64,000 bases of DNA from Anaerolineales bacterium (GCA_016934715.1 JAFGSI010000038.1:20041-84040); one strand, 5' to 3'. Counted from the stretch's first letter, positions 37,076 through 45,495 are shown. A program made the numbers and translations. The notes: a model not told the origin generated them from the sequence alone.

Positions 37076-38804
37076 TCGTTGCCAGACGGATCGCGTCGGG
37101 CGGGATGTTCATCAGGACGACCAGCCGCTCGACCATCTGACGGAAGACCGGGGCGGCGACTTCGGAAGCCCACGGCGAGGCGGTCGGGCGTTCAAGCCAG
37201 ATGTAGACCAGGAACTGCGGATCGTCCACGGGCCCCCAACCGACAAAGGAGGCGTTGGTCTGGTGCAGGTCGTAACCGCCGACGGTCGGGATCTGGGCCG
37301 TGCCGGTCTTGCCGGCCAGGCTGTACCCCGGCACCAGGGCCAGGGAGGATTCGCTTTGGAGCGAGACGGCCAGCATGGCGGTCAGGGTGCGGGCGGTCTC
37401 GGTGGAGATCGGCCGCCCGATGATCTGGGTGGACATGTTGTGCTGCTGGCCGTTCTGGACCATGGCATACAGCACGTGGGGGGAAACCATCCGGCCCTGG
37501 TTGGCGATCGCCGAAGCGGCCGCGATCACCTGGATCGGGGTGGCGGCGATGCCCTGCCCGAAGGCGTTGGTGCCCAGGTCGACCTGGTACCAGTCACCGT
37601 CGCCGGGCCGCTTCAGCCGGCCGGGGGCCTCGCCGGCCAGGTCGATGCCGGTCAGGTGGCCGAAACCAAAGTTCTCGAAATAGGCGTAGAAGTTGTCATT
37701 GCCCATCTCGACGGCCACCCAGGCCAGGCAGACGTTAAGCGAGTGCTGCAGGCAGCCGGTCATGGTCTGGTAGCCCCAGGCGCCGCCGTCCCAATTGTGG
37801 ATGTCCCAACCGCCGACCCAGATGACCCCCGAATCGAACATGGTCGTCTCGGGGGTGACGGTGCCGCTGTCCAGGGCGCCGGCCATGGTGAAGATCTTCA
37901 TCACCGAACCGGGCTCGTAGGCCTGGCTGATGGCCCGGTTGTAAGGGGTCTCGCCGGGGAAGATGGTGGCGTAGTCGGAATAGTGATTGGGATCCATGCG
38001 CGGGGTGGTGGCCATCGAGAGGATCTCGCCGGTCTGGGGGTCCATGACGATGATCGTCCCGGAGTCGGCCCCATAGGTCTGGATGGAGCTGTCGAGGACA
38101 TCCTCGGTGGCAGCCTGGATCTCGCGGTCGATGGTCAGGATCAGCGTCGCCCCGGGCGGAATATCTGGCAGTTCCTCGGCCCGGTTGGGGTCGGAGGGAA
38201 CCCAGACGGTCACCGGGACGCCGGCCAGCAGGTTGTTGTATTTCTCCTCGATCCCGTAGTAGCCGCGGCCTTCACGAGTGACGAAGCCGACCACGTTGGA
38301 GACCAGCGAGCCTTCGGGATAGCTGCGCTGCAGATGCGGCTGGAAGACCAGCCCGTCCAGGCTCTGACCGGAGGGGTCGTTCAGGAGCACCTCCTGCAGC
38401 TGGATGAGCTGGTCGGCCCGGTCGGGGGTGATGTAGTCGGTCAGGACAATGTAGAAGATGCCTTCCGGAGGATCGGTGATCTGTTCGTAGACTTCGTCGT
38501 AGTCCAGGCCCAGGTAGACACTGGTGGCCAGGGCGATGCTGTGCGGGTCATCGATCTCGCTGAGGGTCACGCCGACCTCGTAAACGGTCTGGTTGCCGGC
38601 CAGCAGGTTGCCGTTGCGGTCGTAGATCTCGCCGCGCGCCGGGTAGTAGGTCCGCCAGGCGCCGGTGTAGGGACCGACGTCGACCAGGATGGCCTGGGCC
38701 TCGGGGCTGGTCTGGATGCGTACCAGCTGGAAGATGATCCCGGTGCCGAAGATGCCCAGCAGGAAGGCGAGTGTCAGGTAACGCCCGGCGAACTGGCCCC
38801 TCAT
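37065..38804 (-). CDS. ftsI: Class B penicillin-binding protein (FtsI/PBP2 type)
   Basis: 579 residues. N-terminal transmembrane anchor, dimerisation domain (PARGEIYDRNGNLLA) and transpeptidase domain with active-site SxxK (S in EPGSVMKIF), SLN and KTGTAQ. No PASTA domains are visible at the C terminus. It crosslinks septal peptidoglycan with FtsW. It is followed by murF and preceded by the ftsL-like gene (4-bp overlap). Confidence 0.95.
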   Translation of the reverse strand: MRGQFAGRYLTLAFLLGIFGTGIIFQLVRIQTSPEAQAILVDVGPYTGAWRTYYPARGEIYDRNGNLLAGNQTVYEVGVTLSEIDDPHSIALATSVYLGLDYDEVYEQITDPPEGIFYIVLTDYITPDRADQLIQLQEVLLNDPSGQSLDGLVFQPHLQRSYPEGSLVSNVVGFVTREGRGYYGIEEKYNNLLAGVPVTVWVPSDPNRAEELPDIPPGATLILTIDREIQAATEDVLDSSIQTYGADSGTIIVMDPQTGEILSMATTPRMDPNHYSDYATIFPGETPYNRAISQAYEPGSVMKIFTMAGALDSGTVTPETTMFDSGVIWVGGWDIHNWDGGAWGYQTMTGCLQHSLNVCLAWVAVEMGNDNFYAYFENFGFGHLTGIDLAGEAPGRLKRPGDGDWYQVDLGTNAFGQGIAATPIQVIAAASAIANQGRMVSPHVLYAMVQNGQQHNMSTQIIGRPISTETARTLTAMLAVSLQSESSLALVPGYSLAGKTGTAQIPTVGGYDLHQTNASFVGWGPVDDPQFLVYIWLERPTASPWASEVAAPVFRQMVERLVVLMNIPPDAIRLATNGQ

Positions 38805-39271
38805 CGAGGACCTCCAGTTACGCCGGACGGGGTCGTCAGCCTTTCCACCAGCCAGTCGAAAAGCGACTGGGTGTATTCGGGTGTCAAAGGGCTGTCGAAC
38901 GTGTGCTCGGTCTCATCGGACATATCGACCGGGCTTTTCGGGACGTAGCCGGGAACCACCACGTAGGTGATGTCTTCCGGCTGGACCGGCCGGAAGCCGA
39001 GTGCCAGGGCGCGCGCCTCCATGGCTTCGGTGGAGGTCAGGTCGGCCAGTTGCGTCTCCAGGTCGGCGTTGATGCGCTGGTTGTCGGAAATCTCATCCTT
39101 CAGCAACTGGATCGCACGCCCGGCCAGGGCCGCCTGGGCGGTGACGTTCAGGTAGATGCCCGCCACCATGGCCGACAGGACCAGGACAAGCAAAAAGAGG
39201 CCGATCCACTGGCGTTGTATCCGCCAGGGGGCCTGTCGCACGTTCTGAACGATATGGGTGACATTGTTCAT
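38801..39271 (-). CDS. ftsL: FtsL-like division protein
   Basis: 156 residues from the ATG at 39271 (MNNVTHIV). The longer frame to 39340 has no better start. A single transmembrane helix (WIGLFLLVLVLSAMVAGIYL) is followed by a coiled-coil segment (LLKDEISDNQRINADLETQLADL) and the MEARALALGFRPV motif seen in FtsL/DivIC-type proteins. Position between rsmH and ftsI fits FtsL. The C-terminal extension of about 60 residues is longer than usual. Confidence 0.8.
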   Translation of the reverse strand: MNNVTHIVQNVRQAPWRIQRQWIGLFLLVLVLSAMVAGIYLNVTAQAALAGRAIQLLKDEISDNQRINADLETQLADLTSTEAMEARALALGFRPVQPEDITYVVVPGYVPKSPVDMSDETEHTFDSPLTPEYTQSLFDWLVERLTTPSGVTGGPR

Positions 39272-39361
39272 GTTTGCCGGTCCGTTGAAAGAACTATGAT
39301 CTGCTGTACGTGACGCTGCACCTCCGTTCGGAGCCAACACCCATTGGCATGGCCTTGCGGC

Positions 39362-40270
39362 CTAGTTTTTTTGTGCGATTCTGAGCTTCGCGCTGCGGGC
39401 GCGGGAGTTCCGTTTGATTTCGTCTTCCGTCGGCGTGATCGGCCGGCGGTTGACCTCCTTGAGGAGCGCTTGATGCTTGCAGGTGCACGCCGGCTGGCGG
39501 GGCGGGCACAGGCAGTCGCGGCTTTCGCGGCGGAAAAATTCCTTGACCAGCCGGTCTTCCAGCGAGTGGAAGGCGATGACCGCCAGCCGCCCACCCGGAC
39601 CAAGCGCCTGCAGCGCCAGCGGTAGGACTTTCTCGATCGCCTCCAGTTCGCCGTTGACGGCGATGCGCAGGGCCTGGAAGGTCCGCGTGGCGGGGTGGTG
39701 AGGGCCTCTCCGGCCGAGGGCCCGCTCGATGACGGCCGCCAGGTCGCCGGTCCTGGAGAGCGGCCGGGCCTCGACGATGGCCCGGGCGATGCGCCGGCCG
39801 GCCGGGTCCTCGCCGTAACGGTAGATCAGGTCGGCCAGTTCCTGTTCGGGCCACTGGTTGACGATCCCGGCGGCGGTCAGGAGGGCCTGGGGGTCGAAGC
39901 GCATGTCCAGCGGGCCGTCCGCCAGGAAGGAGAAGCCGCGCTCCGGGGTGTCGAACTGCATGGACGAGGCTCCCAGATCGAGGAGGATCCCATCGACCGC
40001 CTCCCAGCCGAGCAGGGCGAGTTCTTCGTTCAGGCTGGTGTAGGAGGCCCTCTTTAACCGTGCACGCTCCCCGAAGGGAGCGAGTTTCCGGTTTGCCAGG
40101 GCAAGCGCCTGCGGGTCGACGTCCAGACCCAGGAGCATGCCGCCCGGTTCGCTGGTGGCCAGGATCCCGGCGGCGTGTCCACCGGCGCCCAGGGTTCCGT
40201 CCACGTAGCGCCCTCCGTCTCTGGGGCGTAAAGCGTGTATAATTTCATGGTAAAGTACAGGTTCGTGCAT
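39362..40270 (-). CDS. rsmH: 16S rRNA m4C1402 methyltransferase RsmH (MraW)
   Basis: 302 residues from the ATG at 40270 (MHEPVLYHEI), the conserved family start. The TGA of mraZ lies just upstream. SAM site GTLGAGGHAAGIL, catalytic-region DLGASSMQFDTPERGFS and VIAFHSLEDRLVKEFF with a Cys-rich segment near the end (CLCPPRQPACTC). It N4-methylates C1402 of 16S rRNA. Second gene of the dcw cluster. Confidence 0.95.
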   Translation of the reverse strand: MHEPVLYHEIIHALRPRDGGRYVDGTLGAGGHAAGILATSEPGGMLLGLDVDPQALALANRKLAPFGERARLKRASYTSLNEELALLGWEAVDGILLDLGASSMQFDTPERGFSFLADGPLDMRFDPQALLTAAGIVNQWPEQELADLIYRYGEDPAGRRIARAIVEARPLSRTGDLAAVIERALGRRGPHHPATRTFQALRIAVNGELEAIEKVLPLALQALGPGGRLAVIAFHSLEDRLVKEFFRRESRDCLCPPRQPACTCKHQALLKEVNRRPITPTEDEIKRNSRARSAKLRIAQKN

Positions 40271-40271
40271 G

Positions 40272-40709
40272 TCAGCGGGTCGAGAGGTCGAGCGTGGCAA
40301 AGCGCTGGGCGTTGACGGCCGGGTCGTGCAGTTCGGTCTCCTGGTCCTTCCAGGGGACCGGGGCCCAGACTTCGAAGTAGTCGCCCTGGCCGACCAGCAT
40401 GGCCTCGCTCTCCAGCCCGACCAGGCTGCGCAGATTCTGCGGGATCAGGATCCTCCCGGCGCTGTCGAGTTCGAGCGGGAAGGCGGTCCCCAGGATCAGG
40501 CGCCGCAGGGCACGGGCGGCCGGGTCGGTCAGGTTCATGGCCATCAGGCGCTGATAGACGACTTCGAAGGCAGCCTGGGTCAGCACCATCAGGTTCTGGT
40601 CCAAACCCTGGACAACGACGGCGCCCTCGGCGAGCGAATCCCGGAAGCGGGCCGGGACCGTCAGGCGGCCTTTGTCATCGAAGGAGTGCAGATACTGCCC
40701 TAGGAACAT
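40272..40709 (-). CDS. mraZ: Transcriptional regulator MraZ
   Basis: 145 residues from the ATG at 40709 (MFLGQYLHSFDDKGRL). Longer upstream codons overlap the operator region and are rejected. Two AbrB-like beta-barrel repeats, DDKGRLTVPARFR and ELDSAGRILIPQNLR, are diagnostic. MraZ binds direct repeats upstream of its own operon and represses dcw transcription. Three matching repeats lie 47-73 bp before this start. Confidence 0.95.
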   Translation of the reverse strand: MFLGQYLHSFDDKGRLTVPARFRDSLAEGAVVVQGLDQNLMVLTQAAFEVVYQRLMAMNLTDPAARALRRLILGTAFPLELDSAGRILIPQNLRSLVGLESEAMLVGQGDYFEVWAPVPWKDQETELHDPAVNAQRFATLDLSTR

Positions 40710-40755
40710 ACGTTCTACCTTTGCCTTTAAATCGGAACGCCGGATGGCTTCCGGC

Positions 40756-40782
40756 GCCCCACATCGTCCCACTTTCTCCCAC
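40756..40782 (-). promoter_or_regulatory. Three MraZ boxes (10-nt period)
   Basis: Minus strand GTGGGAG (40782-40776), GTGGGAC (40772-40766) and GTGGGGC (40762-40756), each starting exactly 10 nt after the previous one. This is the known layout of MraZ-binding GTGG repeats (one helical turn apart). They are placed between the promoter and the mraZ start. Confidence 0.85.
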
Positions 40783-40792
40783 GGACGTCTCT

Positions 40793-40822
40793 ATTTTAGC
40801 ATGAATCCAGTCCAGATTGCAA
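40793..40822 (-). promoter_or_regulatory. Promoter of dcw cluster
   Basis: Minus strand TTGCAA (40822-40817), 18-bp spacer, TAAAAT (40798-40793). The three MraZ boxes begin about 10 bp downstream, so MraZ binding should overlap initiation. Confidence 0.65.
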
Positions 40823-40873
40823 GTAGTACTTTTGCCTATCCCGACCTACATAAAAGACGCCCCTGGCACTCCC

Positions 40874-41752
40874 ATGACGATCGAAATTCGCCTGCTTGAT
40901 TCCCCTCAGTGGACCGATTACGAACTGCTCGACAGCGGTGACGGGCAGAAGCTGGAACGCTTCGGCCCCTACCTCTTCATCCGCCCGGAGGTCCAGGCAT
41001 TGTGGCCCAGGCGGCAGCCGGAGCTCTGGAAGGCGGCCCATGCCGTCTTCTGCCCGACCGGGGAGGAGAGCGGGGGCCATTGGGAGGTTAAAAAAAACGT
41101 GCCTGCGCAGTGGGAAGTGAGCTACGGGGGATTGCGGATGGCGGTCATGACAACGCCGGGCCGGCATCTGGGCGTCTTCCCGGAGTGCGCCGCCCAGTGG
41201 GACTGGATTGCGGACAAGATCCGAAAAGGAAAAGAGGCCAGCATCCTGAACCTGTTTGGCTACACAGGGCTGGCGACGCTGGCGGCGGCCGCGGCCGGGG
41301 CGAAGGTCACCCATGTGGACGCGTCCAGGAAGTCGGTGGCCTGGGCGCGCCAGAACCAGGCCCTGTCCGGGCTGGGCGGAAAGCCGGTGCGCTGGATCGT
41401 CGACGATGCGCTCAAGTTCGTCCAGCGCGAGGGCCGGCGGGGCGTCAAGTACGACGGCATCCTGCTTGATCCCCCCAAGTTCGGACGCGGTCCGAAGGGC
41501 GAGGTCTGGGAGGTCTACAAGTCACTGCCGGTCCTGCTGGAGGCCTGCCAGGCCATTTTGAGCCCCCGGCCGCTCTTCGTGGTGCTGACGGTTTACGCGG
41601 TCAGGGCACCGGCGGTGCACCTGTATTTCTCCATGCAGGAGATGATGAAGAGTTTCGGGGGGACGATCGAATGCGGAGAACTGGTCACGGTCGAGAAGTC
41701 CGCCGAGCGAATGCTCAGCCAGGCGACCTATGCGCGCTGGGCGGCTGCGTAA
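40874..41752 (+). CDS. SAM-dependent methyltransferase (RlmI/RlmK-like rRNA methylase)
   Basis: 292 residues from the ATG at 40874 (MTIEIRLLDSP). The open frame to 40817 crosses the dcw promoter and is unlikely. Motif I is ILNLFGYTGLATLAAAAAGA, motif II THVDASRKSVAWARQN, and the catalytic-region motif is ILLDPPKFGRGPKG. This set matches the 23S rRNA methyltransferase family. The exact target nucleotide is unknown. It is divergent from the dcw cluster. Confidence 0.87.
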   Translation: MTIEIRLLDSPQWTDYELLDSGDGQKLERFGPYLFIRPEVQALWPRRQPELWKAAHAVFCPTGEESGGHWEVKKNVPAQWEVSYGGLRMAVMTTPGRHLGVFPECAAQWDWIADKIRKGKEASILNLFGYTGLATLAAAAAGAKVTHVDASRKSVAWARQNQALSGLGGKPVRWIVDDALKFVQREGRRGVKYDGILLDPPKFGRGPKGEVWEVYKSLPVLLEACQAILSPRPLFVVLTVYAVRAPAVHLYFSMQEMMKSFGGTIECGELVTVEKSAERMLSQATYARWAAA

Positions 41753-41834
41753 CATCAGTTACCAATTCAAGTTAATACTAATCCACCCAAGCGGCGTTTT
41801 CTGCCGACGGAACCCCTGTAGGCTTTCCCCAACT

Positions 41835-42266
41835 CTACCACCGTCCACCAAATCGGGTCAACTCCAGGATGGTGTCTTCAGGGCTGGCAAAGTTAGCGCT
41901 TATTTCCACGCCGAGGGAGAAGGTCTGCCGGTTGACATGAGCAAGTTGGGATCGGTAAAAAGGTGTTGGGAGCGGGATGAACACATCTACTTTGAACAGG
42001 CTGTTGCGGTGAATGATGTTGAAACTGGACTTGTGCTCGATGGACCCGGCGATCATTTCCTCGTCGATGTAGAACTCGTCTTGGAGCGCTGCTAGGAACG
42101 GCTGGATATGCTCTGGGTGCATTTCTGCAATGATGTCAGAATCCTGGGTGGTCCGTACCATGCCGTAGAGTGTGCTGGCCAGCGAACCGCCAATGAGATA
42201 GGGAATGTTCAGCCTTTCAAGAACTCCCGTCACAAGAAGGGTGATCGAAATTGGATCATCTGACAT
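41835..42266 (-). CDS. Nucleotidyltransferase-like protein, probably truncated at C terminus
   Basis: 143 residues from the ATG at 42266 (MSDDPIS). Nucleotidyltransferase motif GGSLASTLYGMVRTTQDSDI, with DSD as metal ligands, then a substrate-like FKVDVFIP. Relatives usually continue after PEDTIL-x-KL-xW-RLGGE for about 40 more residues. Here the frame ends at LELTRFGGRW, so the 3' end seems lost. It pairs with the small gene upstream (11-bp overlap), as in nucleotidyltransferase-type toxin-antitoxin loci. Activity is uncertain. Confidence 0.65.
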   Translation of the reverse strand: MSDDPISITLLVTGVLERLNIPYLIGGSLASTLYGMVRTTQDSDIIAEMHPEHIQPFLAALQDEFYIDEEMIAGSIEHKSSFNIIHRNSLFKVDVFIPLPTPFYRSQLAHVNRQTFSLGVEISANFASPEDTILELTRFGGRW

Positions 42267-42561
42267 AGCCGGCTTCTCCAAAGACCTTTCGCGCCAGGTC
42301 CTGCCCCAGCAACAAGTCTGCCAGCTTGCGGTGCAATTCGGTTTCGGTCATCTGTGGGAATCGCGAGCGTAAGCCGGCCAGCGCCAGGATCCGCGCCGAG
42401 GCGTTGAGCTGTGCCAGCATCTCCATTTTACGAGTCGGAGATACCTGCCGCAGCAGCTCGATCTGCAGCGCTTCCATCTTGGGATGGGTGTCTGAGAAAC
42501 GGCGGCCTGGTGCCGAGTTGACAGATCGAGCCTGCCGGGATCGTGTTGAAGTGTCACTCAT
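42256..42561 (-). CDS. Small partner protein of nucleotidyltransferase
   Basis: 101 residues, no membrane or signal segment. The C-terminal half (GLRSRFPQMTETELHRKLADLLLG...ARKVFG) is a recurrent motif in proteins encoded next to nucleotidyltransferases in Chloroflexota and cyanobacteria. It is probably the antitoxin or accessory partner. An internal Met (MEALQIELLRQ) could be the real start. It overlaps vapC by 8 bp. Confidence 0.6.
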   Translation of the reverse strand: MSDTSTRSRQARSVNSAPGRRFSDTHPKMEALQIELLRQVSPTRKMEMLAQLNASARILALAGLRSRFPQMTETELHRKLADLLLGQDLARKVFGEAGYVR

Positions 42562-42973
42562 CCCGATAATCCCCTATCCAAACGACCCAATCCAGTTTAC
42601 CCTTGACCGCGCTGTACAGGTGCAGATCGCCGGTGACCAGCGTTTCACCGGCCCGCTGCGCCAGGGTCAGGTAGGCTGCATCATAGGCGCTGCGCTTGTA
42701 CTGGCGTGCCAGGGGCAGCATTTCGCCCCAGTCCAACGGCAGCAATTCTATCTCCAGTCCTGCTACCGTTTGCATGATCTCGTCAGCCTGGGCGCTGGTG
42801 ATCCGCCCGCGCCGCTCCGCCTGCCAGACCGCGTTGCTGACCTCGTACGCCACCAGCGTCGGAGCCTTCAGCCGTCCCTGGCCGGAGGCGTGGGCGTACA
42901 AGATCGCCTGCGCCTGGGCCTGGGCTTCATCGGGAAAGAACGCGCTCAGCAGGACGCTCGCGTCGATGATCAT
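42554..42973 (-). CDS. vapC: PIN-domain toxin (VapC-like)
   Basis: 139 residues. PIN ribonuclease fold with acidic residues D4 (MIIDASVLLSAF), E in YEVSNAVW, D in SAYDAAYLTLAQ and D in LVTGDLHLY. VapC toxins cleave tRNA or rRNA. The start overlaps the antitoxin stop by 4 bp, the usual toxin-antitoxin order. Confidence 0.85.
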   Translation of the reverse strand: MIIDASVLLSAFFPDEAQAQAQAILYAHASGQGRLKAPTLVAYEVSNAVWQAERRGRITSAQADEIMQTVAGLEIELLPLDWGEMLPLARQYKRSAYDAAYLTLAQRAGETLVTGDLHLYSAVKGKLDWVVWIGDYRDE

Positions 42974-43224
42974 TGCCTGCCTTCCAGTTCGTCGCGTGAG
43001 GTTCGGTGGAGCTCAGATGCGCTCACGCCGCTCTCGCGCAGATTCTGTGAAAGCCGCAGGACGCTGTGATACGCCTCGAACTGGCGCAGGCGTTCATATT
43101 CTTCGGGAGAAATGAGCACGCCGACCGCCTTGCCTCGCCGGGTGAGCGTGATGGGATTTTTCTGAACTTTCTTGAGCAGGGATGAAAGCCGGTTGTGCGC
43201 TTCGGCAATGGGGATGTTGACCAT
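42970..43224 (-). CDS. vapB: Phd/YefM-type antitoxin
   Basis: 84 residues. N-terminal Phd/YefM DNA-binding fold (VNIPIAEAHNRLSSLLKKVQ, RRGKAVGVLISPEEYERL), with a C-terminal acidic/polar tail that should wrap the toxin. GGAG lies upstream of the ATG, and a perfect palindrome sits just before that, as expected for autorepression. Confidence 0.83.
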   Translation of the reverse strand: MVNIPIAEAHNRLSSLLKKVQKNPITLTRRGKAVGVLISPEEYERLRQFEAYHSVLRLSQNLRESGVSASELHRTSRDELEGRQ

Positions 43225-43237
43225 ATCGCCTCCAACT

Positions 43238-43260
43238 GTCTATATGATATAGACATTATA
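43238..43260 (-). promoter_or_regulatory. Promoter and palindromic operator of vapBC
   Basis: GTCTATATGATATAGAC (43238-43254) is a 17-bp palindrome directly after a TATAAT -10 box (minus strand, 43260-43255). A further half-site GTCTATATTA lies at 43272-43281. This is a typical conditional-repression operator. Confidence 0.7.
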
Positions 43261-43313
43261 CACGACAATTCGTCTATATTAGGCACATACCACTCACATG
43301 AACCTGTCCGATC

Positions 43314-43418
43314 TTACAGCCCCAGGATGTCGGCAGAGATCCTATAGAATGGCTCTCGCTTCTGGTGAACATCCAGGTAGTTGTTGATATGGATCAGCAC
43401 AACGGGCTTTTCAACCAT
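43314..43418 (-). pseudogene. Remnant of a PIN-domain toxin
   Basis: A 34-codon frame starting in the stop region of the antitoxin gene (ATG at 43418). It begins MVEKPVVLIHINNYLDV and then QKREPFYRIS, which resembles the first strand and helix of PIN toxins. The catalytic Asp is replaced (LIHIN instead of LLDIN) and a stop follows ADILGL. The rest of the toxin is absent. It is too short for most ORF callers. Confidence 0.6.
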
Positions 43419-43644
43419 ACTTCTCTTCCAAATATTGCCTGTGATCCTGAACGGTGGCACCCGGCGGCAAGGTGCCACTCAGCCTGCGGACAATCGGGGC
43501 CTCCTCCAAAGGCTGCTGGGAGGGGATCCGGCGAAGGTAGGCTTCGATGAGGTTGGTGAGGGTGGTGTTATTCTGTGCGGCGTAGCGCTTGATGTTTTCC
43601 AGCAGATCACGCGGCACACGGACAGTCAGTTTGTCTTTTTGCAT
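43411..43644 (-). CDS. Small ribbon-helix-helix-like antitoxin (DUF6364-type)
   Basis: 77 residues from the ATG at 43644 (MQKDKLTVRVPRDLLENI), with GGAG upstream. The segment KLTVRVPRDLLENIKRYA...TTLTNLIEAYL fits a ribbon-helix-helix DNA-binding antitoxin. The longer frame upstream reads into the ATPase gene. It now appears to be an orphan, because its downstream PIN partner is degraded. Confidence 0.7.
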   Translation of the reverse strand: MQKDKLTVRVPRDLLENIKRYAAQNNTTLTNLIEAYLRRIPSQQPLEEAPIVRRLSGTLPPGATVQDHRQYLEEKYG

Positions 43645-43712
43645 GGCAGCTCTCCTGCTGGCAGTAATGGCATTTTCTTGTGCGGCTATCTGGCAAGGGG
43701 TTCGCATCGCTT

Positions 43713-45002
43713 TTATCGGGCCAGCAACCACTCCGCGGTGGAGCGAATTTCCACCGGAACGCCATTGATCTCCAGGCTGTTCTCATTCTCATCTGAGAGG
43801 ATCAGGGTATCTTTTACCTTGAGTGCCTGGCAAGCATCGGAAAGGGCGCGCAGCTCCCGAGCGCGCGTGGCTGGGGTATCCAGGTTCTGTGCAACCTGGA
43901 CCAGTCGCTGTTGTTCGGGGAGATAAAAGTCCACTTCGTAACCGCCGGGTGTGGTGTAATAGTAGATCTCCTGAGATTGCTGGCGTAGTGCCAAGAAGAC
44001 CAAGTTCTCCAGCAATTTACCAGTATTGGGGGAGAATCCAAAGCCCACGGCGTTGACCAGGCCGCTATCGATGCAGAAAATCTTCTTGGGAGCGATCTGC
44101 TGGCGCTTGATCGAGAAATCATACAGGTTCAGGGTGAACACCAACCAGCTATTCTCCATGTAGTCGATGTAGCTCTTGATCGTGTTCACGCTCCCCAGGT
44201 GGAACTGGTCTTTCAGCTTGTTGAAGGATACCAAGCCGGCCGGATTGCTCATCAAGGTGAAGGCCAGCTCCTTGAGGGCAGTGACGGCGTCCAGGCGGTA
44301 GCGCGTGGCAATATCCCGGTACAGCACATCGTCGTACAGAGTTCGCAGGATGTTGAGCTCAGGGTACTTGAGCGCATCCGGGATCCCACCCATCTGTAGA
44401 TATGCACCCAGGGCCGATTTCAAAGAGCCCTTGTCGGCCGTGGTCATGCGCTGCAAGTTTGGCATTGGCTGACCACGGAACACCAAAAACTCGCGGAAAG
44501 AGAACGGGAACAACTCGATCGGCACGTAGCGACCGGTCAGGCGGGTTCCCAACTCCCGGCTCAGCAGGGAGGCATTCGAGCCGGTGATGTAGAACTTGAA
44601 GCCCATCTCCATGAAGCGGCGGACAAAGTGCTCCCAGCCGGGAACATTCTGGATCTCATCGATGATGAAGATCTTGCGTTCCCCGAAACCTTCCACCAGC
44701 AATTGGTACAGATCGTTCGCATCTTCGGCCTGGAAGCCCAGGAAGCGATCATCTTCGAAGTTCAGGTAATAGAAAGCCTCTTTCCCCAGCTTGTGGGCCA
44801 TCTGGGCCAGCAAGGTGGATTTTCCCACCCGGCGCAGCCCGGAGACGATCACGGCGTGCGGCAGGCCCGCCGCCTGTTCCACATCTGCAAGCCGGTCGCG
44901 CGGAATGCCGGTATCGCGCTTCCGGAACGATTCCATCTGTTCCAGAAGCATGGATTTGATCTGGTCGGTTGACCACCGCGATTTCCAAAGGTTTTCATTC
45001 AT
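43713..45002 (-). CDS. AAA ATPase with DUF4143 C-terminal domain
   Basis: 429 residues from the ATG at 45002 (MNENLWKSRW). Walker A GLRRVGKST, Walker B KIFIIDEIQ and sensor-like YITGSNASLL in the N-terminal AAA domain. The C-terminal part has FSFREFL and the nuclease-like VDFYLPEQQRLVQVA, as seen in DUF4143/PD-(D/E)XK-type fusions. Such ATPases are common in accessory islands and have no settled function. Base composition is lower in GC than the surroundings, consistent with transfer. Confidence 0.85.
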   Translation of the reverse strand: MNENLWKSRWSTDQIKSMLLEQMESFRKRDTGIPRDRLADVEQAAGLPHAVIVSGLRRVGKSTLLAQMAHKLGKEAFYYLNFEDDRFLGFQAEDANDLYQLLVEGFGERKIFIIDEIQNVPGWEHFVRRFMEMGFKFYITGSNASLLSRELGTRLTGRYVPIELFPFSFREFLVFRGQPMPNLQRMTTADKGSLKSALGAYLQMGGIPDALKYPELNILRTLYDDVLYRDIATRYRLDAVTALKELAFTLMSNPAGLVSFNKLKDQFHLGSVNTIKSYIDYMENSWLVFTLNLYDFSIKRQQIAPKKIFCIDSGLVNAVGFGFSPNTGKLLENLVFLALRQQSQEIYYYTTPGGYEVDFYLPEQQRLVQVAQNLDTPATRARELRALSDACQALKVKDTLILSDENENSLEINGVPVEIRSTAEWLLAR

Positions 45003-45020
45003 AATGAAATGATACAGCAA

Positions 45021-45406
45021 ATTGCTTTCATTGTCAATGAAAACTTTTAACCCGCCTAGGATTGTTAGGATTTAGGAATTTTTCAAGGAAAATACTACGC
45101 ATGATTATAATAATCGCGATTTGTATTATTTTTTTCTCCGCTTTTGGATCATAACCTGGCGAGGAATTCTGCCGGGCGTAGAACAAGGATATTTTTCGAA
45201 ACCAGTGCTCGAATACCATGAGCTCTGCAAATCCAGCCTCAGCTCGATGGCTAGGAGGATCTTTTCCAATTGGAACGCAAAAGGCTCCTTCGAGGTCTAG
45301 TCGAAAGAGCCTACTTGCGTGGAAACGCATTCGTGGCCGCGCAGCCGACTTTTACGTTTCAGCCTTCAATCAGGCCTTCCACGGACACCCCGACGGGGTG
45401 TATTAG
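45021..45406. other. AT-richer intergenic region with a hairpin
   Basis: No credible gene. An imperfect hairpin at 45282-45312 (AGGCTCCTTCGA and TCGAAAGAGCCT) lies upstream of the tRNA genes. The low GC and lack of coding pattern suggest the edge of an acquired island next to tRNA genes. I saw no clear attachment-site repeat. Confidence 0.4.
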
Positions 45407-45495
45407 CGGGGAGGGCGGGATTCGAACCCGCGGCTGAGTTTTACCCCAGCACTCACTTAGCAGGCGAGCCCAATCGGCCTCTCTGGCACCTCCCC
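45407..45495 (-). tRNA. tRNA-Ser (anticodon GCT)
   Basis: 89 nt with a 7-bp acceptor stem (GGGGAGG/CCTCCCC), anticodon loop CTGCTAA giving GCT, a long variable arm (class II) and T-loop GGTTCGAATCC. CCA is not encoded. Discriminator base G is usual for serine. Confidence 0.9.

Noticed and set aside
45282..45495. Integration site at tRNA-Ser next to the accessory island
   Set aside because: The tRNA is a plausible target, but no integrase and no direct repeat of its 3' end were found by eye, so I do not claim an attachment site.
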